Below, piece after piece: positions 55,844 through 64,000 of a stretch of 64,000 nucleotides of DNA. How positions within the stretch are numbered: position 1 is the stretch's first letter; the number at the start of each line of letters is the position of its first letter. Under the pieces are notes generated by a model. That model saw nothing but the letters and a program-made list of their open reading frames with translations, was not told the origin of the DNA and did not search any database. The stretch is from assembly GCF_026341825.1 (NCBI RefSeq), contig NZ_JAPENY010000001.1, positions 1,922,001 to 1,986,000 on the forward strand. Direction: 5' to 3'. This stretch comes from Streptomyces sp. NBC_00620. GTDB lineage: Bacteria; Actinomycetota; Actinomycetes; Streptomycetales; Streptomycetaceae. Made by a program: the position numbers and the translations under genes.

Positions 55844-57181
55844 TCAGCGCGTGGCGCCCGTGACGATCCAGCGCCCCGAGCGGGAACGCAGCCACAAGGT
55901 CATCATCCGGATCGTCATCATCAGCGTCATCGCTCCCCAGAGCGCGGTCAGGCCGCCACCGAGTACGGGTACGAGCAGTGCCACGGGAGCGAAGACCAGC
56001 AGCGTGAGCAGCATTGCCCACGCAAGATACGGCCCGTCCCCTGCGCCCATGAGGACTCCGTCCAGTACGAAGACGATCCCGCTGATGGGCTGGGACACGG
56101 CGACCAGCAGCAGGGCGGGCAACGCCGTGTTCTGGACGACCGAGTCGCTGGTGAACAGGGGGAGGAACAGGGGGCGGGCGGCGATGACCAACAAGCCGAG
56201 TACGACTCCCGCGGCGATTCCCCACTGGACCATGCGGCGGCAGGCCTCGCGGGCGCCCTGGGCATCGCCTGCTCCGAGATAGCGTCCGATGATGGCCTGT
56301 CCGGCGATGGCGATCGCGTCGAGTGCGAAGGCGAGCAGACTCCACAGCGACAGGATGATCTGGTGAGCGGCTATGTCGGCGTCTCCGAGACGCGCGGCCA
56401 CCGCGGTGGCGATCATGAGAATCGCCCGTAGCGACAGCGTGCGCACGAGCAGGGGTGCACCGGCCTGGGCACAGGCCCGTATCCCGGCGGAGTCGGGCCG
56501 CAGTGAGGCGCCGTGCTTACGGGCGCCGCGGATGACGACGTACAGATAGGCAGCGGCCATACCGCACTGGGCGATGACGGTGCCCCAGGCCGAGCCTGCG
56601 ATGCCGAGGTCGGCACCGTACACAAGACCGACGTTGAGGGCGCCGTTGGCGACGAAGCCCCCGACGGCGACGTACAGCGGGGTCTTTGTGTCCTGCAGAC
56701 CACGCAGGACGCCGGTGGCGGCGAGCACGACGAGCATGGCCGGGATACCGAGCGACGAGATGCGCAGATAGGTGATGGCGTACGGGGCGGCGGTGTCAGA
56801 GGCGCCGAAGAGTTCCATCAGGGCGGGCGCCGTGGGCAGGGCGACGGCGATGACGGCTGCGCCGATCAGCAGAGCGAGCCAGATGCCGTCCATGCCTTGG
56901 CGGATCGCGGCGCGTAGATCGCCCGCGCCGACGCGGCGGGCGACGGCGGCCGTGGTGGCGTAGGCGAGGAAGACGAAGACGCCGACGGCCGTCATGAGGA
57001 GGGCTGAGGCGATGCCTAGGCCGGCCAGTTGCGCGGTGCCGAGATGGCCGACGATCGCGGTGTCGGCCATCAGGAAGAGTGGCTCGGCGACGAGTGAGCC
57101 GAAGGCCGGAACAGCCAGTGCGACGATCTCTCGGTCGTGCCGACGCCGGGCGGCCTTGGACGCCGCGGGAGCCTGTGTCAT
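55844..57181 (-). CDS. MATE family exporter
   Basis: 445 aa from ATG at MTQAPAASKAARRRHDREI. Twelve membrane helices are predicted, with LAVPAFGSLVAEPLFLMADTAIVGHLG at the start, typical of the DinF branch. It would export cations or drugs using an ion gradient. It converges with rplI across two parS sites. No helix appears missing. Confidence 0.88.
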   Translation of the reverse strand: MTQAPAASKAARRRHDREIVALAVPAFGSLVAEPLFLMADTAIVGHLGTAQLAGLGIASALLMTAVGVFVFLAYATTAAVARRVGAGDLRAAIRQGMDGIWLALLIGAAVIAVALPTAPALMELFGASDTAAPYAITYLRISSLGIPAMLVVLAATGVLRGLQDTKTPLYVAVGGFVANGALNVGLVYGADLGIAGSAWGTVIAQCGMAAAYLYVVIRGARKHGASLRPDSAGIRACAQAGAPLLVRTLSLRAILMIATAVAARLGDADIAAHQIILSLWSLLAFALDAIAIAGQAIIGRYLGAGDAQGAREACRRMVQWGIAAGVVLGLLVIAARPLFLPLFTSDSVVQNTALPALLLVAVSQPISGIVFVLDGVLMGAGDGPYLAWAMLLTLLVFAPVALLVPVLGGGLTALWGAMTLMMTIRMMTLWLRSRSGRWIVTGATR

Positions 57182-57640
57182 GAGCACCAATCTAATCTTC
57201 CACAGGTAAGAGATGCAATCTCGAAATGACCCTTACTTGTCGGCTGGTGCGGCGCGCCGTCGTACGCCGTTTGCAACGATCTTGGTCCGACCGGGAAAGT
57301 TTTTCTTCTGCACAGCCAGTGGACGGGAAAGATGCAGGTCAGGGCGGGTTCCTTTGGAGAGCTGAGGGCTTGTTCACAGGCCTGTCCACCGGGTCGTGCA
57401 CAGGTTTTGTGGGGTTCTCCACAGCATCCGGGCCGTCGTCCACATGGCCTGTGGATAACCAGATTGGCTGACGGTGCCCGCGGGCCTAACGTGGGGCGGC
57501 GCCCACTCTCTCCTCCGTCCTCGGAAACCTCACAAAACCGACGCGTCAGAACCGGAGTTGGGCCTCTTGGTTGTCAGTGCCGTGCCGTAGAAATGAAGGG
57601 CACGGCTAGGTCCGCTCAGCGGACGGGAGGAGGTGGCTCG
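57182..57640. promoter_or_regulatory. dnaB upstream region with DnaA-box-like cluster
   Basis: 459 bp without a gene. At 57372-57462 it contains several DnaA-box-like words: TTGTTCACA, CTGTCCACC, GTGCACAGG, TCTCCACAG, CGTCCACAT and CTGTGGATA (reverse TATCCACAG). This resembles a small relative of oriC. The region must also carry the dnaB promoter, divergent from the MATE gene. Confidence 0.6.
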
Positions 57641-59119
57641 GTGAGTATTTCCGAGCCCTTGGACGACCCGTGGGCGGCCGACAGCGGCCCCAGTGATCGT
57701 CTGCCCCCCTCCCGGCAGCGCCGAGACGGTGGCCGGAGCCGCGACGAGCAGCACGACCGCGACCGGGACAGCGGTTCATGGGAAGGCGGAGGTTCGGCCT
57801 TCGAGCGCGTACCGCCGCAGGATCTGGACGCCGAGCAGTCGGTTCTCGGCGGCATGCTCCTCTCCAAGGACGCCATCGCCGATGTCGTGGAGGTTCTCAA
57901 GGGCCACGACTTCTACCGCCCGGCGCACGAAACGATCTTCCAGGCGATTCTCGACCTGTATGCGAAGGGCGAGCCCGCCGACCCCATCACGGTCGCGGCC
58001 GAGCTCACCAAACGGGGTGAGATCACCAAGGTCGGCGGCGCACCGTATCTGCACACCCTGGTGCAGACGGTCCCGACCGCGGCGAACGCCGAGTACTACG
58101 CGGAGATCGTGCACGAGCGCGCGGTCCTGCGCCGCCTGGTCGAGGCGGGGACGCGCATCACGCAGATGGGATACGCGGCGGACGGCGACGTCGATGAGAT
58201 CGTCAACAGCGCCCAGGCCGAGATCTACGCGGTCACCGAGCAGCGCACCACCGAGGACTATCTGCCGCTCGGCGACATCATGGAGGGCGCGCTCGACGAG
58301 ATCGAGGCGATCGGGTCCCGGTCGGGGGAGATGACCGGGGTGCCGACCGGCTTCACCGACCTCGACTCGCTCACCAACGGTCTTCACCCTGGCCAGATGA
58401 TCATCATCGCTGCCCGTCCCGCCATGGGTAAGTCGACGCTGGCCCTGGACTTCGCGCGGGCCTGCTCGATCAAGCACAACATGCCCAGCGTGATCTTCTC
58501 GCTCGAAATGGGCCGTAACGAGATCGCGATGCGTCTGCTGTCGGCCGAGGCGCGTGTGGCCCTGCACCACATGAGGTCCGGCACGATGACCGACGAGGAC
58601 TGGACCCGGCTCGCACGCCGTATGCCGGACGTCTCCGCCGCCCCGCTCTACATCGACGACTCGCCGAACCTGTCGATGATGGAGATCCGCGCCAAGTGCC
58701 GACGCCTCAAGCAGCGCGCCGATCTGAAGCTCGTGGTCATCGACTATCTGCAGCTGATGCAGTCGGGCGGCAAGAGATCCGAGAGCCGCCAGCAGGAGGT
58801 CTCCGACATGTCGCGAAACCTGAAGCTGCTGGCCAAGGAGCTGGAGCTGCCGGTGATCGCGCTGTCTCAGCTCAACCGTGGCCCCGAGCAGCGCACTGAC
58901 AAGAAGCCCATGGTCTCCGACCTGCGCGAGTCCGGATCGATCGAGCAGGACGCGGACATGGTGATCCTGCTGCACCGTGAGGACGCGTACGAGAAGGAGT
59001 CACCGCGCGCCGGCGAGGCGGACATCATCGTGGGCAAGCACCGTAACGGGCCGACGGCCACGATCACGGTGGCCTTCCAGGGCCACTACTCGCGCTTCGT
59101 GGACATGGCGCAGACCTGA
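57641..59119 (+). CDS. dnaB: Replicative DNA helicase DnaB
   Basis: 492 aa from GTG behind GGGAGGAGG. An extra 50-residue acidic, Arg/Ser-rich start precedes the N-terminal domain (QDLDAEQSVLGGMLLSKDAI). The RecA-like domain has Walker A ARPAMGKSTLAL (about 257-268), Walker B LVVIDYLQLMQ and the DnaB signature DLRESGSIEQDAD. No intein is present. It unwinds DNA at the fork, and its loader here is probably the DciA-like protein. A candidate DnaA-box cluster lies upstream. Confidence 0.97.
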   Translation: MSISEPLDDPWAADSGPSDRLPPSRQRRDGGRSRDEQHDRDRDSGSWEGGGSAFERVPPQDLDAEQSVLGGMLLSKDAIADVVEVLKGHDFYRPAHETIFQAILDLYAKGEPADPITVAAELTKRGEITKVGGAPYLHTLVQTVPTAANAEYYAEIVHERAVLRRLVEAGTRITQMGYAADGDVDEIVNSAQAEIYAVTEQRTTEDYLPLGDIMEGALDEIEAIGSRSGEMTGVPTGFTDLDSLTNGLHPGQMIIIAARPAMGKSTLALDFARACSIKHNMPSVIFSLEMGRNEIAMRLLSAEARVALHHMRSGTMTDEDWTRLARRMPDVSAAPLYIDDSPNLSMMEIRAKCRRLKQRADLKLVVIDYLQLMQSGGKRSESRQQEVSDMSRNLKLLAKELELPVIALSQLNRGPEQRTDKKPMVSDLRESGSIEQDADMVILLHREDAYEKESPRAGEADIIVGKHRNGPTATITVAFQGHYSRFVDMAQT

Positions 59120-59227
59120 TCCGATCCCTCGTCGACCTGGCTCAACCTGGTTCCGATACCTCGCTGGGTCTCGGAGCGTCGGATAAATGTGCTCGACGTG
59201 CGATGCCGGGCCGGGTGGACTGGGGGC

Positions 59228-60613
59228 ATGACGACACCTCAGGAAGAGTTGCTTCCCGCCACGCGCCGGGCTCTGCTGCACCGTATCGCCGTCGCTCAGG
59301 CCGAAGGACGGGCGCCGTCGCTGGTTGCTTCGGTGGTCCGGGCCGGAGAGACGGTCTGGACCGGAGCGCGGACCTCGGTGGACGGGCATGGGCCGGACGA
59401 GAACGTGCAGTACCGGATCGGTTCCATCACCAAGACCTTCACCGCCGTACTGGTGCTGAGGCTGCGTGACGAGGGAGTGCTGGATCTCGGCGACCCCCTG
59501 GAGAAGCATCTGCCGGGCACCGGCGCGGGGGAGGCCACCATTGCCGAACTGCTCGCGCACACGGCGGGGTTGGCCGCCGAGTCGCCCGCTCCCTGGTGGG
59601 AGCGCACGCCTGGCTCACTGCGCCCCGAACTGGCCGACGTGCTGGGCGAGCGGCCCTTCCGGCATCCGGTCGGGCGACGGCACCACTACTCGAACCCCGG
59701 TTACACGCTGCTGGGAGCGCTGGTCGAGGAGCTGCGGGGCGCCCCCTGGGAAGAGGTGCTGCGGCGCGAGGTGCTCGAGCCGCTCGGACTCAGCCGTACC
59801 AGCGGGCGACCGGTGGCGCCGCACGCGGGCGGGTGGGCCGTCCATCCCTGGGCGGACGTGATGTTGCCGGAGCCGGCCGAGGACCTTGGCCGTATGGCGC
59901 CGGCCGGACAACTCTGGTCCACCACTGGGGACTTGGCGCGCTTCGCGGTCTTCCTCGTCCAGGGTGACGACCGGGTGCTGAGTGCGGAGTCCGTACGGGA
60001 GATGCGGACGCCCGCCGCGCCGCCCGAGACGGCGGACCTGGCCGCAGGTTCCGCGTACGGCCTGGGTATGCAGATCGTGCATCGTGACGGACGGACCCTT
60101 GCCGGACATTCCGGTTCCCTGCCGGGCTTCCTCGCCAGTTTGATGTTCGGGGTGGAGGACGACGTGGCGGCGGTGGTGCTGGCCAACTGCACCTCGGGAC
60201 TGCCCGTGTTGACCCTTGCCACAGACCTTGTACGGATCGTGGCGGAGGCCGAACCCGGGATCCCTGAGCCCTGGCGTCCGCTGCCCGAAGTGGACCGGGT
60301 TGTACTGGAGTTGGCGGGACAGTGGTACTGGGGGACTTATGCCTTCGGGCTGCGGCTGGTGGCCGACGGGGGTGTTTCGCTCGAGCCGTTGACCGGCACG
60401 GGGCGGGGCGCACACTTCCGGGCGAACGGCGACGGTACCTGGACGGGACTCGACGGCTACTACGCCGGAGAGCTTCTACGGGCCCTGCGACGCCCTGACG
60501 GCTCCCTGAGCCACCTCGACCTCGGGTCGTTCACCTTCACGCGTCAGCCGTACGACGAGGGGGCTCCTGTGCCGGGTGGGGTGGACCCCGACGGCTGGCG
60601 AGGGTTCCGGTAG
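59228..60613 (+). CDS. Beta-lactamase-fold serine hydrolase
   Basis: 461 aa from ATG at MTTPQEELLPATRRALLH. Catalytic SxxK is GSITKTF, the YxN motif is HHYSNPGY, and the KTG equivalent is GHSGSLPGF, so all three are present. A C-terminal lipocalin-like domain (about 350-461) follows. There is no signal peptide, so it is probably cytoplasmic, acting as an esterase or peptidase (class C/ClbP-type fold) rather than a true beta-lactamase. It converges with an acetyltransferase gene across a parS palindrome. Confidence 0.9.
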   Translation: MTTPQEELLPATRRALLHRIAVAQAEGRAPSLVASVVRAGETVWTGARTSVDGHGPDENVQYRIGSITKTFTAVLVLRLRDEGVLDLGDPLEKHLPGTGAGEATIAELLAHTAGLAAESPAPWWERTPGSLRPELADVLGERPFRHPVGRRHHYSNPGYTLLGALVEELRGAPWEEVLRREVLEPLGLSRTSGRPVAPHAGGWAVHPWADVMLPEPAEDLGRMAPAGQLWSTTGDLARFAVFLVQGDDRVLSAESVREMRTPAAPPETADLAAGSAYGLGMQIVHRDGRTLAGHSGSLPGFLASLMFGVEDDVAAVVLANCTSGLPVLTLATDLVRIVAEAEPGIPEPWRPLPEVDRVVLELAGQWYWGTYAFGLRLVADGGVSLEPLTGTGRGAHFRANGDGTWTGLDGYYAGELLRALRRPDGSLSHLDLGSFTFTRQPYDEGAPVPGGVDPDGWRGFR

Positions 60614-60625
60614 GGGCGGTCGCGA

Positions 60626-60665
60626 CGAGAGGGGGTCTGTTTCACGTGAAACAGACCCCCTCTCG
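60626..60665. terminator. 40-bp perfect palindrome, terminator and parS in one
   Basis: Arms 60626-60645 and 60646-60665 are exact reverse complements with no unpaired centre. The central 14 bp are parS. It lies 12 bp after the hydrolase stop and 14 bp before the acetyltransferase stop. Confidence 0.85.
60639..60652. other. parS site K
   Basis: Perfect GTTTCACGTGAAAC at the exact centre of the 40-bp palindrome. Confidence 0.96.
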
Positions 60666-60679
60666 CGTATACCGGAGCC

Positions 60680-61132
60680 TCAGAGCGGCAGTTTGAAGCC
60701 CACGTGTGAGGCGGTGAAGCCGAGTCGCTCGTAGAAGCGGTGTGCGTCGGTACGCGTGACGTCGGAGGTCAGCTGGACCAACTGGCAGTCCTGGCGCCGG
60801 GATTCGTCGATCGCCCACTCGATGAGCCGGGTGCCGAGGCCGCCGCCACGTTCGTCGGCGTGGACACGTACGCCCTCGATGATCGAGCGGGTCGCTCCCT
60901 TGCGGGACAGCCCGGGAATCACCGTGAGCTGAAGCGTGCCGACGACGCGACCGCTGCGCACCGCGACGACGACGTGCTGGTTCGCGTCGCCGCTGAGGCG
61001 TGCCAGGGCGGCGAGATACGGGGTGAGGTCGTCCGGTGACTCCCGCTCGGCGCCCAGCGGGTCGTCCGCGAGCATCGCGACGATGGCGGGGACGTCGTCC
61101 GAGACGGCAGCTCGTATTTCAAGATCTCCCAT
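60680..61132 (-). CDS. GNAT family acetyltransferase
   Basis: 150 aa. It starts MGDLEIRAAVSDDVPAIVAML, and the acetyl-CoA loop is RGGGLGTRLIEWAIDESRR. The C-terminal HRFYERLGFTASHVGFKL is typical of small N-acetyltransferases. The substrate is unknown. It converges with the serine hydrolase gene. Confidence 0.9.
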   Translation of the reverse strand: MGDLEIRAAVSDDVPAIVAMLADDPLGAERESPDDLTPYLAALARLSGDANQHVVVAVRSGRVVGTLQLTVIPGLSRKGATRSIIEGVRVHADERGGGLGTRLIEWAIDESRRQDCQLVQLTSDVTRTDAHRFYERLGFTASHVGFKLPL

Positions 61133-61173
61133 GGCCGCACTCTACGAGCGCGGGCTCACTGACTGCGCACCGC

Positions 61174-61632
61174 CTACGCGGGCACGCTCGCCGATTCCAC
61201 GACCCGGACCAGTGGGGCCAGCTCGGGGTTCCTGGCCGCCTCGTCGAGCGCCTCGCGCAAGGCGGCGTCATTGGTGGGCCGCGCCTCTTCGAGGAGTGTG
61301 AGGCCTGCCTCGCTGACGTTCGTGTAGATGCCACGGCGATCGGTCGGGCACAGGTAGCGCGCGAGCAGGCCGCGGTCCTCGAGCCGGGTGACGAGCCGGG
61401 TGGTGGCGCTCTGACTGAGGACGACCGCATCCGCGACCTGCTTCATCTGCAGATGACCGCCCTCACCGTCGTGCTGCCGGCTGAGCACGTCGAGCAGGGA
61501 GTACTCCCGCGCGCTCAGGCCGTGCTTGACCTGCAGGGCGCGCTCGATGTGGGCCTCGATCCTCCCGTGCAGCAGGGAGAGAGCGCACCAGCCCTGTGCG
61601 AGGGCGGTGAGCGCGGGGTCCGTGGCTGTCAT
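61174..61632 (-). CDS. MarR family transcriptional regulator
   Basis: 152 aa from ATG behind GGAGGAAAA (the earlier start at 61719 lacks one). The winged helix includes LSAREYSLLDVLSRQ and LSQSATTRLVTRLEDRGLLAR, with a wing containing CPTDRRGIY. The Cys there may sense oxidants, as in OhrR-type members. It is divergent from the MFS exporter gene and probably represses it. Confidence 0.92.
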   Translation of the reverse strand: MTATDPALTALAQGWCALSLLHGRIEAHIERALQVKHGLSAREYSLLDVLSRQHDGEGGHLQMKQVADAVVLSQSATTRLVTRLEDRGLLARYLCPTDRRGIYTNVSEAGLTLLEEARPTNDAALREALDEAARNPELAPLVRVVESASVPA

Positions 61633-61695
61633 GGCGTTTTCCTCCGTCCCGGAGCGGCTGAAACCCAGGATAGAGCACAAGCGCAATAGCCCGCT

Positions 61696-61720
61696 GTTGC
61701 ATGTAGCCCGCGTCTGCAAC
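61696..61720. promoter_or_regulatory. Candidate MarR operator
   Basis: GTTGCA-N13-TGCAAC, exact 6-bp arms, between marR and the divergent MFS gene. Position supports an operator. Binding is inferred. Confidence 0.5.
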
Positions 61721-61775
61721 TATTGTTGGCGCACGTAAAGCGCTCCTGCAATCGTCTGGGAAGGTGTACCCCACC

Positions 61776-62984
61776 ATGCCTCTCGCGCTTCTGGCCCTCG
61801 CGATCGGGGCCTTCGGAATCGGAACCACCGAGTTCGTGATCATGGGTGTGCTGCCCGAGGTCGCCGGTGACTTCGGTGTCTCCATCCCCACCGCCGGACT
61901 GCTGGTGACCGGCTACGCCCTCGGCGTGGTGATCGGTGCCCCGATCATGACCGCGCTCGGCACCAAGGTGCCCCGCAAGCGGATGCTGATGCTGCTGATG
62001 GGGCTGTTCGTGCTCGGCAACCTGCTCTCCGCCGTCGCCCCGGCCTTCGGGCTGATGCTGGTGGGCCGCGTGGTCGCCTCCCTCGCCCACGGTGCGTTCT
62101 TCGGCATCGGCTCAGTGGTCGCCGCCGAACTGGTCGCCCCGGAGAAGAAGGCCGGTGCGATCGCCATGATGTTCAGCGGTCTGACCGTCGCCAACGTGGT
62201 CGGCGTTCCGCTGGGCACGATGATCGGGCAGTCCGCCGGCTGGCGCGTCACCTTCGCGGGCGTCGCAGCACTTGGCGTGATCGGGCTCCTGGGTATCGCC
62301 AAGCTGGTCCCCGAACTGCCGAAGCCCGAAGGCGTGCGCCTCCGTCACGAGCTGGCCGCCTTCAAGAACGTCCAGGTCCTGCTGGCCATGGCGATGACGG
62401 TGCTCGGGTTCGGCGGCGTCTTCGCGGCCATCACCTACATCGCGCCGATGATGACGCACGTCGCGGGCTTCGCCGACGGTTCCGTCACCTGGCTGCTGGT
62501 CCTCTTCGGCCTCGGCATGGTCGGCGGGAACCTGATCGGCGGCAAGTTCGCGGACCGGGCTCTGATGCCGATGCTGTACGTGTCCCTGGGCGGCCTCGCC
62601 GTGGTGCTCGCCCTGTTTACCTTCACCGCACACAACAAGATCCTCGCGGCCGTCACGATCGCGCTGATCGGAGCCCTCGGTTTCGCCACCGTGCCGCCGC
62701 TGCAGAAGCGCGTCCTCGACCAGGCGCACGGCGCCCCCACGCTGGCCTCGGCCGTCAACATCGGCGCCTTCAACCTCGGCAACGCTCTTTCGGCCTGGCT
62801 CGGCGGCATCGTCATCGCCGCGGGCATGGGCTACACCGCCCCCAACTGGGTCGGCGCCGTCCTCGCCGCGAGCGCGCTCGTCCTCGCGGTCCTCTCGGCC
62901 GCCCTGGAGCGCCGCGCTAGCGCCCGCAGCACCGTCATCGCCGGCGGCGCGCGCGCCGAACAGCGGACCGCCATCCACCACTGA
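61776..62984 (+). CDS. MFS exporter of AraJ/DHA1 type
   Basis: 402 aa from ATG at MPLALLALAIGAFGIGTTEF (a GTG four codons earlier is also possible). Twelve helices are predicted, with the DHA1 start TTEFVIMGVLPEVAGD and RVVASLAHGAFFGIGS. It is likely a drug or sugar exporter controlled by the divergent MarR. The GlcG-type protein downstream may belong to the same operon, but a hairpin separates them. Confidence 0.9.
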   Translation: MPLALLALAIGAFGIGTTEFVIMGVLPEVAGDFGVSIPTAGLLVTGYALGVVIGAPIMTALGTKVPRKRMLMLLMGLFVLGNLLSAVAPAFGLMLVGRVVASLAHGAFFGIGSVVAAELVAPEKKAGAIAMMFSGLTVANVVGVPLGTMIGQSAGWRVTFAGVAALGVIGLLGIAKLVPELPKPEGVRLRHELAAFKNVQVLLAMAMTVLGFGGVFAAITYIAPMMTHVAGFADGSVTWLLVLFGLGMVGGNLIGGKFADRALMPMLYVSLGGLAVVLALFTFTAHNKILAAVTIALIGALGFATVPPLQKRVLDQAHGAPTLASAVNIGAFNLGNALSAWLGGIVIAAGMGYTAPNWVGAVLAASALVLAVLSAALERRASARSTVIAGGARAEQRTAIHH

Positions 62985-62997
62985 CCGGGTCGAGCCC

Positions 62998-63027
62998 GGG
63001 CGCGGGGCCAGGGCCGTCCCCGCGCCC
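62998..63027 (+). terminator. Hairpin after the MFS exporter gene
   Basis: 10-bp stem (62998-63007 with 63018-63027) around a 10-nt loop, 13 bp after the MFS stop. Weak support, no T-run. Confidence 0.5.
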
Positions 63028-63084
63028 TCTCGACTCAGAGCCACCTGGTTCGACTCAGCACCCGCTACAAGGAGAAACACCCTC

Positions 63085-63507
63085 ATGAGCACCACCACTG
63101 CCGTCGCCCCGCTGACCATCGAGGACGCCGAGATTCTCGTCACCGCGGCCCGCCGTGCCGCCGAAGCCGCCGGAGTCCGGGTCAGCGTCACCGTCCTTGA
63201 CGCGGGCGGTCACCTGCTGGCCTTCCGCCGCGACGACCGGGCCGTGCTGATCTCCGGCGAGACCAGCACCCGCAAGGCCTACACGGCGCTCCAGCTGGAC
63301 TCCGCCACCGCGGACCTCGTCGAGTTGGTCCAGCCCGGCGGCATCTTCCACACCCTGCCCACCGCCCTGGACCGTCCGCTCCTGTTCATCGCGGGCGGCG
63401 TACCGGTCCACCGCGACGGCCGCCTGATCGGCGCGATCGGGGTCGGCGGCGGTGCGCCGGACCAGGACCACGGCTTCGCCGCAGCCGCGGTCGAGGCGCT
63501 CGCCTGA
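63085..63507 (+). CDS. GlcG/HbpS-type heme-binding-like protein
   Basis: 140 aa, ATG behind AAGGAGAAA. The GlcG/HbpS (DUF336) fold is seen as LTIEDAEILVTAARRAAEAAGV then VTVLDAGGHLLAFRRDDRA and GGVPVHRDGRLIGAIGVGGG. No signal peptide is present, unlike secreted HbpS, so it is the cytoplasmic kind whose role (cofactor or small-molecule binding) is not settled. It lies 100 bp after the MFS gene. Confidence 0.88.
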   Translation: MSTTTAVAPLTIEDAEILVTAARRAAEAAGVRVSVTVLDAGGHLLAFRRDDRAVLISGETSTRKAYTALQLDSATADLVELVQPGGIFHTLPTALDRPLLFIAGGVPVHRDGRLIGAIGVGGGAPDQDHGFAAAAVEALA

Positions 63508-63522
63508 TCGCGCCTCAACGCA

Positions 63523-63562
63523 GAAGCGCCGGTCCCCGACATCTCCGGGGGACCGGCGCTTC
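63523..63562. terminator. Terminator between convergent genes
   Basis: Perfect 15-bp stem (63523-63537 with 63548-63562) around a 10-nt loop, followed by CCCC. It lies between the GlcG-type gene and the last, convergent acetyltransferase. Confidence 0.88.
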
Positions 63563-63589
63563 CCCTATCGGCTTCCAGGGCGCCGACCG

Positions 63590-64000
63590 CTAACCGGCAG
63601 CCACCGTCAGGGGAGCGAACCGTCGTGTCCAGTCCCCGGGCAGCTCCGAGATCCCGTACGCCATCACCGCGTTGAAGCCGGCGGACGCGAGACCCTGCTC
63701 CTTCACCCAGGACAGCAGCTCTTCGTGCCGTACGTCGATGTCGGTGCGCAGGGGACGGTCGGTGTGGGCGGCCAGCGAGGCGATGAGCGCCTTCGCCGTC
63801 TCCGTGTCACGGGCGATCAGCGGGCCCACGACGTGGTTGTCCATGTTGGGCCAGGCGGCCGCGTATCCGCTGATCCGGTCGCCGTCCTCGGCGACGCGCA
63901 GCTGGTCGGAGAAGGCGGGCAGCCGAGTGATCACATGGGTGCGGTCACATCCGAAGACCTCCTCGTCGAGCCGGAGGATCGCGCTCAGGTCCTCGGCCGT
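63590..64000 (-). CDS. GNAT-like acetyltransferase, cut by the window edge
   Basis: The frame runs past 64000; 136 residues are visible. It reads TAEDLSAILRLDEEVFGCDRTHVITRL at the visible start (shown here split by the edge), followed by AEDGDRISGYAAAWPNMDNHVVGPLIA and a C-terminal half ending APLTVAAG. The LDxxVFGxDR motif and the GYAAAW strand fit the acetyltransferase group with a second, GNAT-like half. The true start lies outside the window. Confidence 0.75.
   Translation of the reverse strand, partial: TAEDLSAILRLDEEVFGCDRTHVITRLPAFSDQLRVAEDGDRISGYAAAWPNMDNHVVGPLIARDTETAKALIASLAAHTDRPLRTDIDVRHEELLSWVKEQGLASAGFNAVMAYGISELPGDWTRRFAPLTVAAG

Noticed and set aside
57641..59119. Intein in dnaB
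   Set aside because: Length and the continuous Walker A and B regions show no insert.

Overview
The window is the replication-origin region of a Streptomyces chromosome or that of a very close relative. Four things support this: very high G+C content, many GTG starts with purine-rich ribosome binding sites, the gene order gyrA-gyrB-DUF721-recF-gnd-dnaN-oriC-dnaA-rpmH-rnpA-yidD-yidC-jag-rsmG-parA-parB, and at least eleven perfect copies of the actinobacterial parS site GTTTCACGTGAAAC. The species cannot be named from this sequence alone.

Layout. From 118 to 6674 lie a DUF5324 protein, tRNA-Ala, a small HTH protein, a membrane-anchored Ser/Thr kinase, a secreted membrane-anchored protein, the tiny DLW-39 protein and a small exported protein. 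From 6697 to 10697 is an accessory block: an unknown small protein and an XRE regulator on the minus strand face a four-gene overlapping plus-strand cluster (ECF sigma factor, unknown, WhiB-like, unknown). The divergent region between them holds direct and inverted repeats. After tRNA-Ile come the minus-strand replication genes (DUF3566, gyrA, gyrB, DciA-like, recF, gnd, dnaN), oriC at about 20960-21545, and dnaA. To the right, rpmH to parB run on the plus strand, so the core genes on both sides are transcribed away from oriC, with the replication forks.

From 31400 to 41153 is a minus-strand block matching the mycobacterial Rv3908-Rv3914 neighbourhood: trxA, trxB, anti-sigma/SigM pair, MviN-associated pseudokinase, lipid II flippase MurJ and a DUF6049 protein, followed by divergent pcnA. 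From 42938 to 53663 are an MFS transporter, inositol-phosphate synthase with a PadR regulator, a class A penicillin-binding protein, a GT87-like membrane protein, and an alanine-racemase-like protein with FemX. The rpsF-ssb-rpsR-rplI operon, a MATE exporter and dnaB follow. The right end carries a serine hydrolase, two acetyltransferases (one cut by the window edge), and a MarR/MFS/GlcG-type group.

The genes form three linked modules: initiation and replication (dnaA, oriC, dnaN, recF, gyrAB, dciA, dnaB, ssb), segregation (parAB plus parS sites spread over about 33 kb), and envelope synthesis (murJ, PBP, FemX, YidC/YidD). The most interesting non-coding structure is the repeated placement of parS in convergent intergenic regions, next to or inside transcription-terminator hairpins. 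It peaks in a 40-bp perfect palindrome at 60626-60665. Other candidates are the repeat-rich control region of the sigma/WhiB-like cluster (7553-8006), a DnaA-box-like cluster in front of dnaB, and 33-bp tandem repeats between oriC and dnaA.
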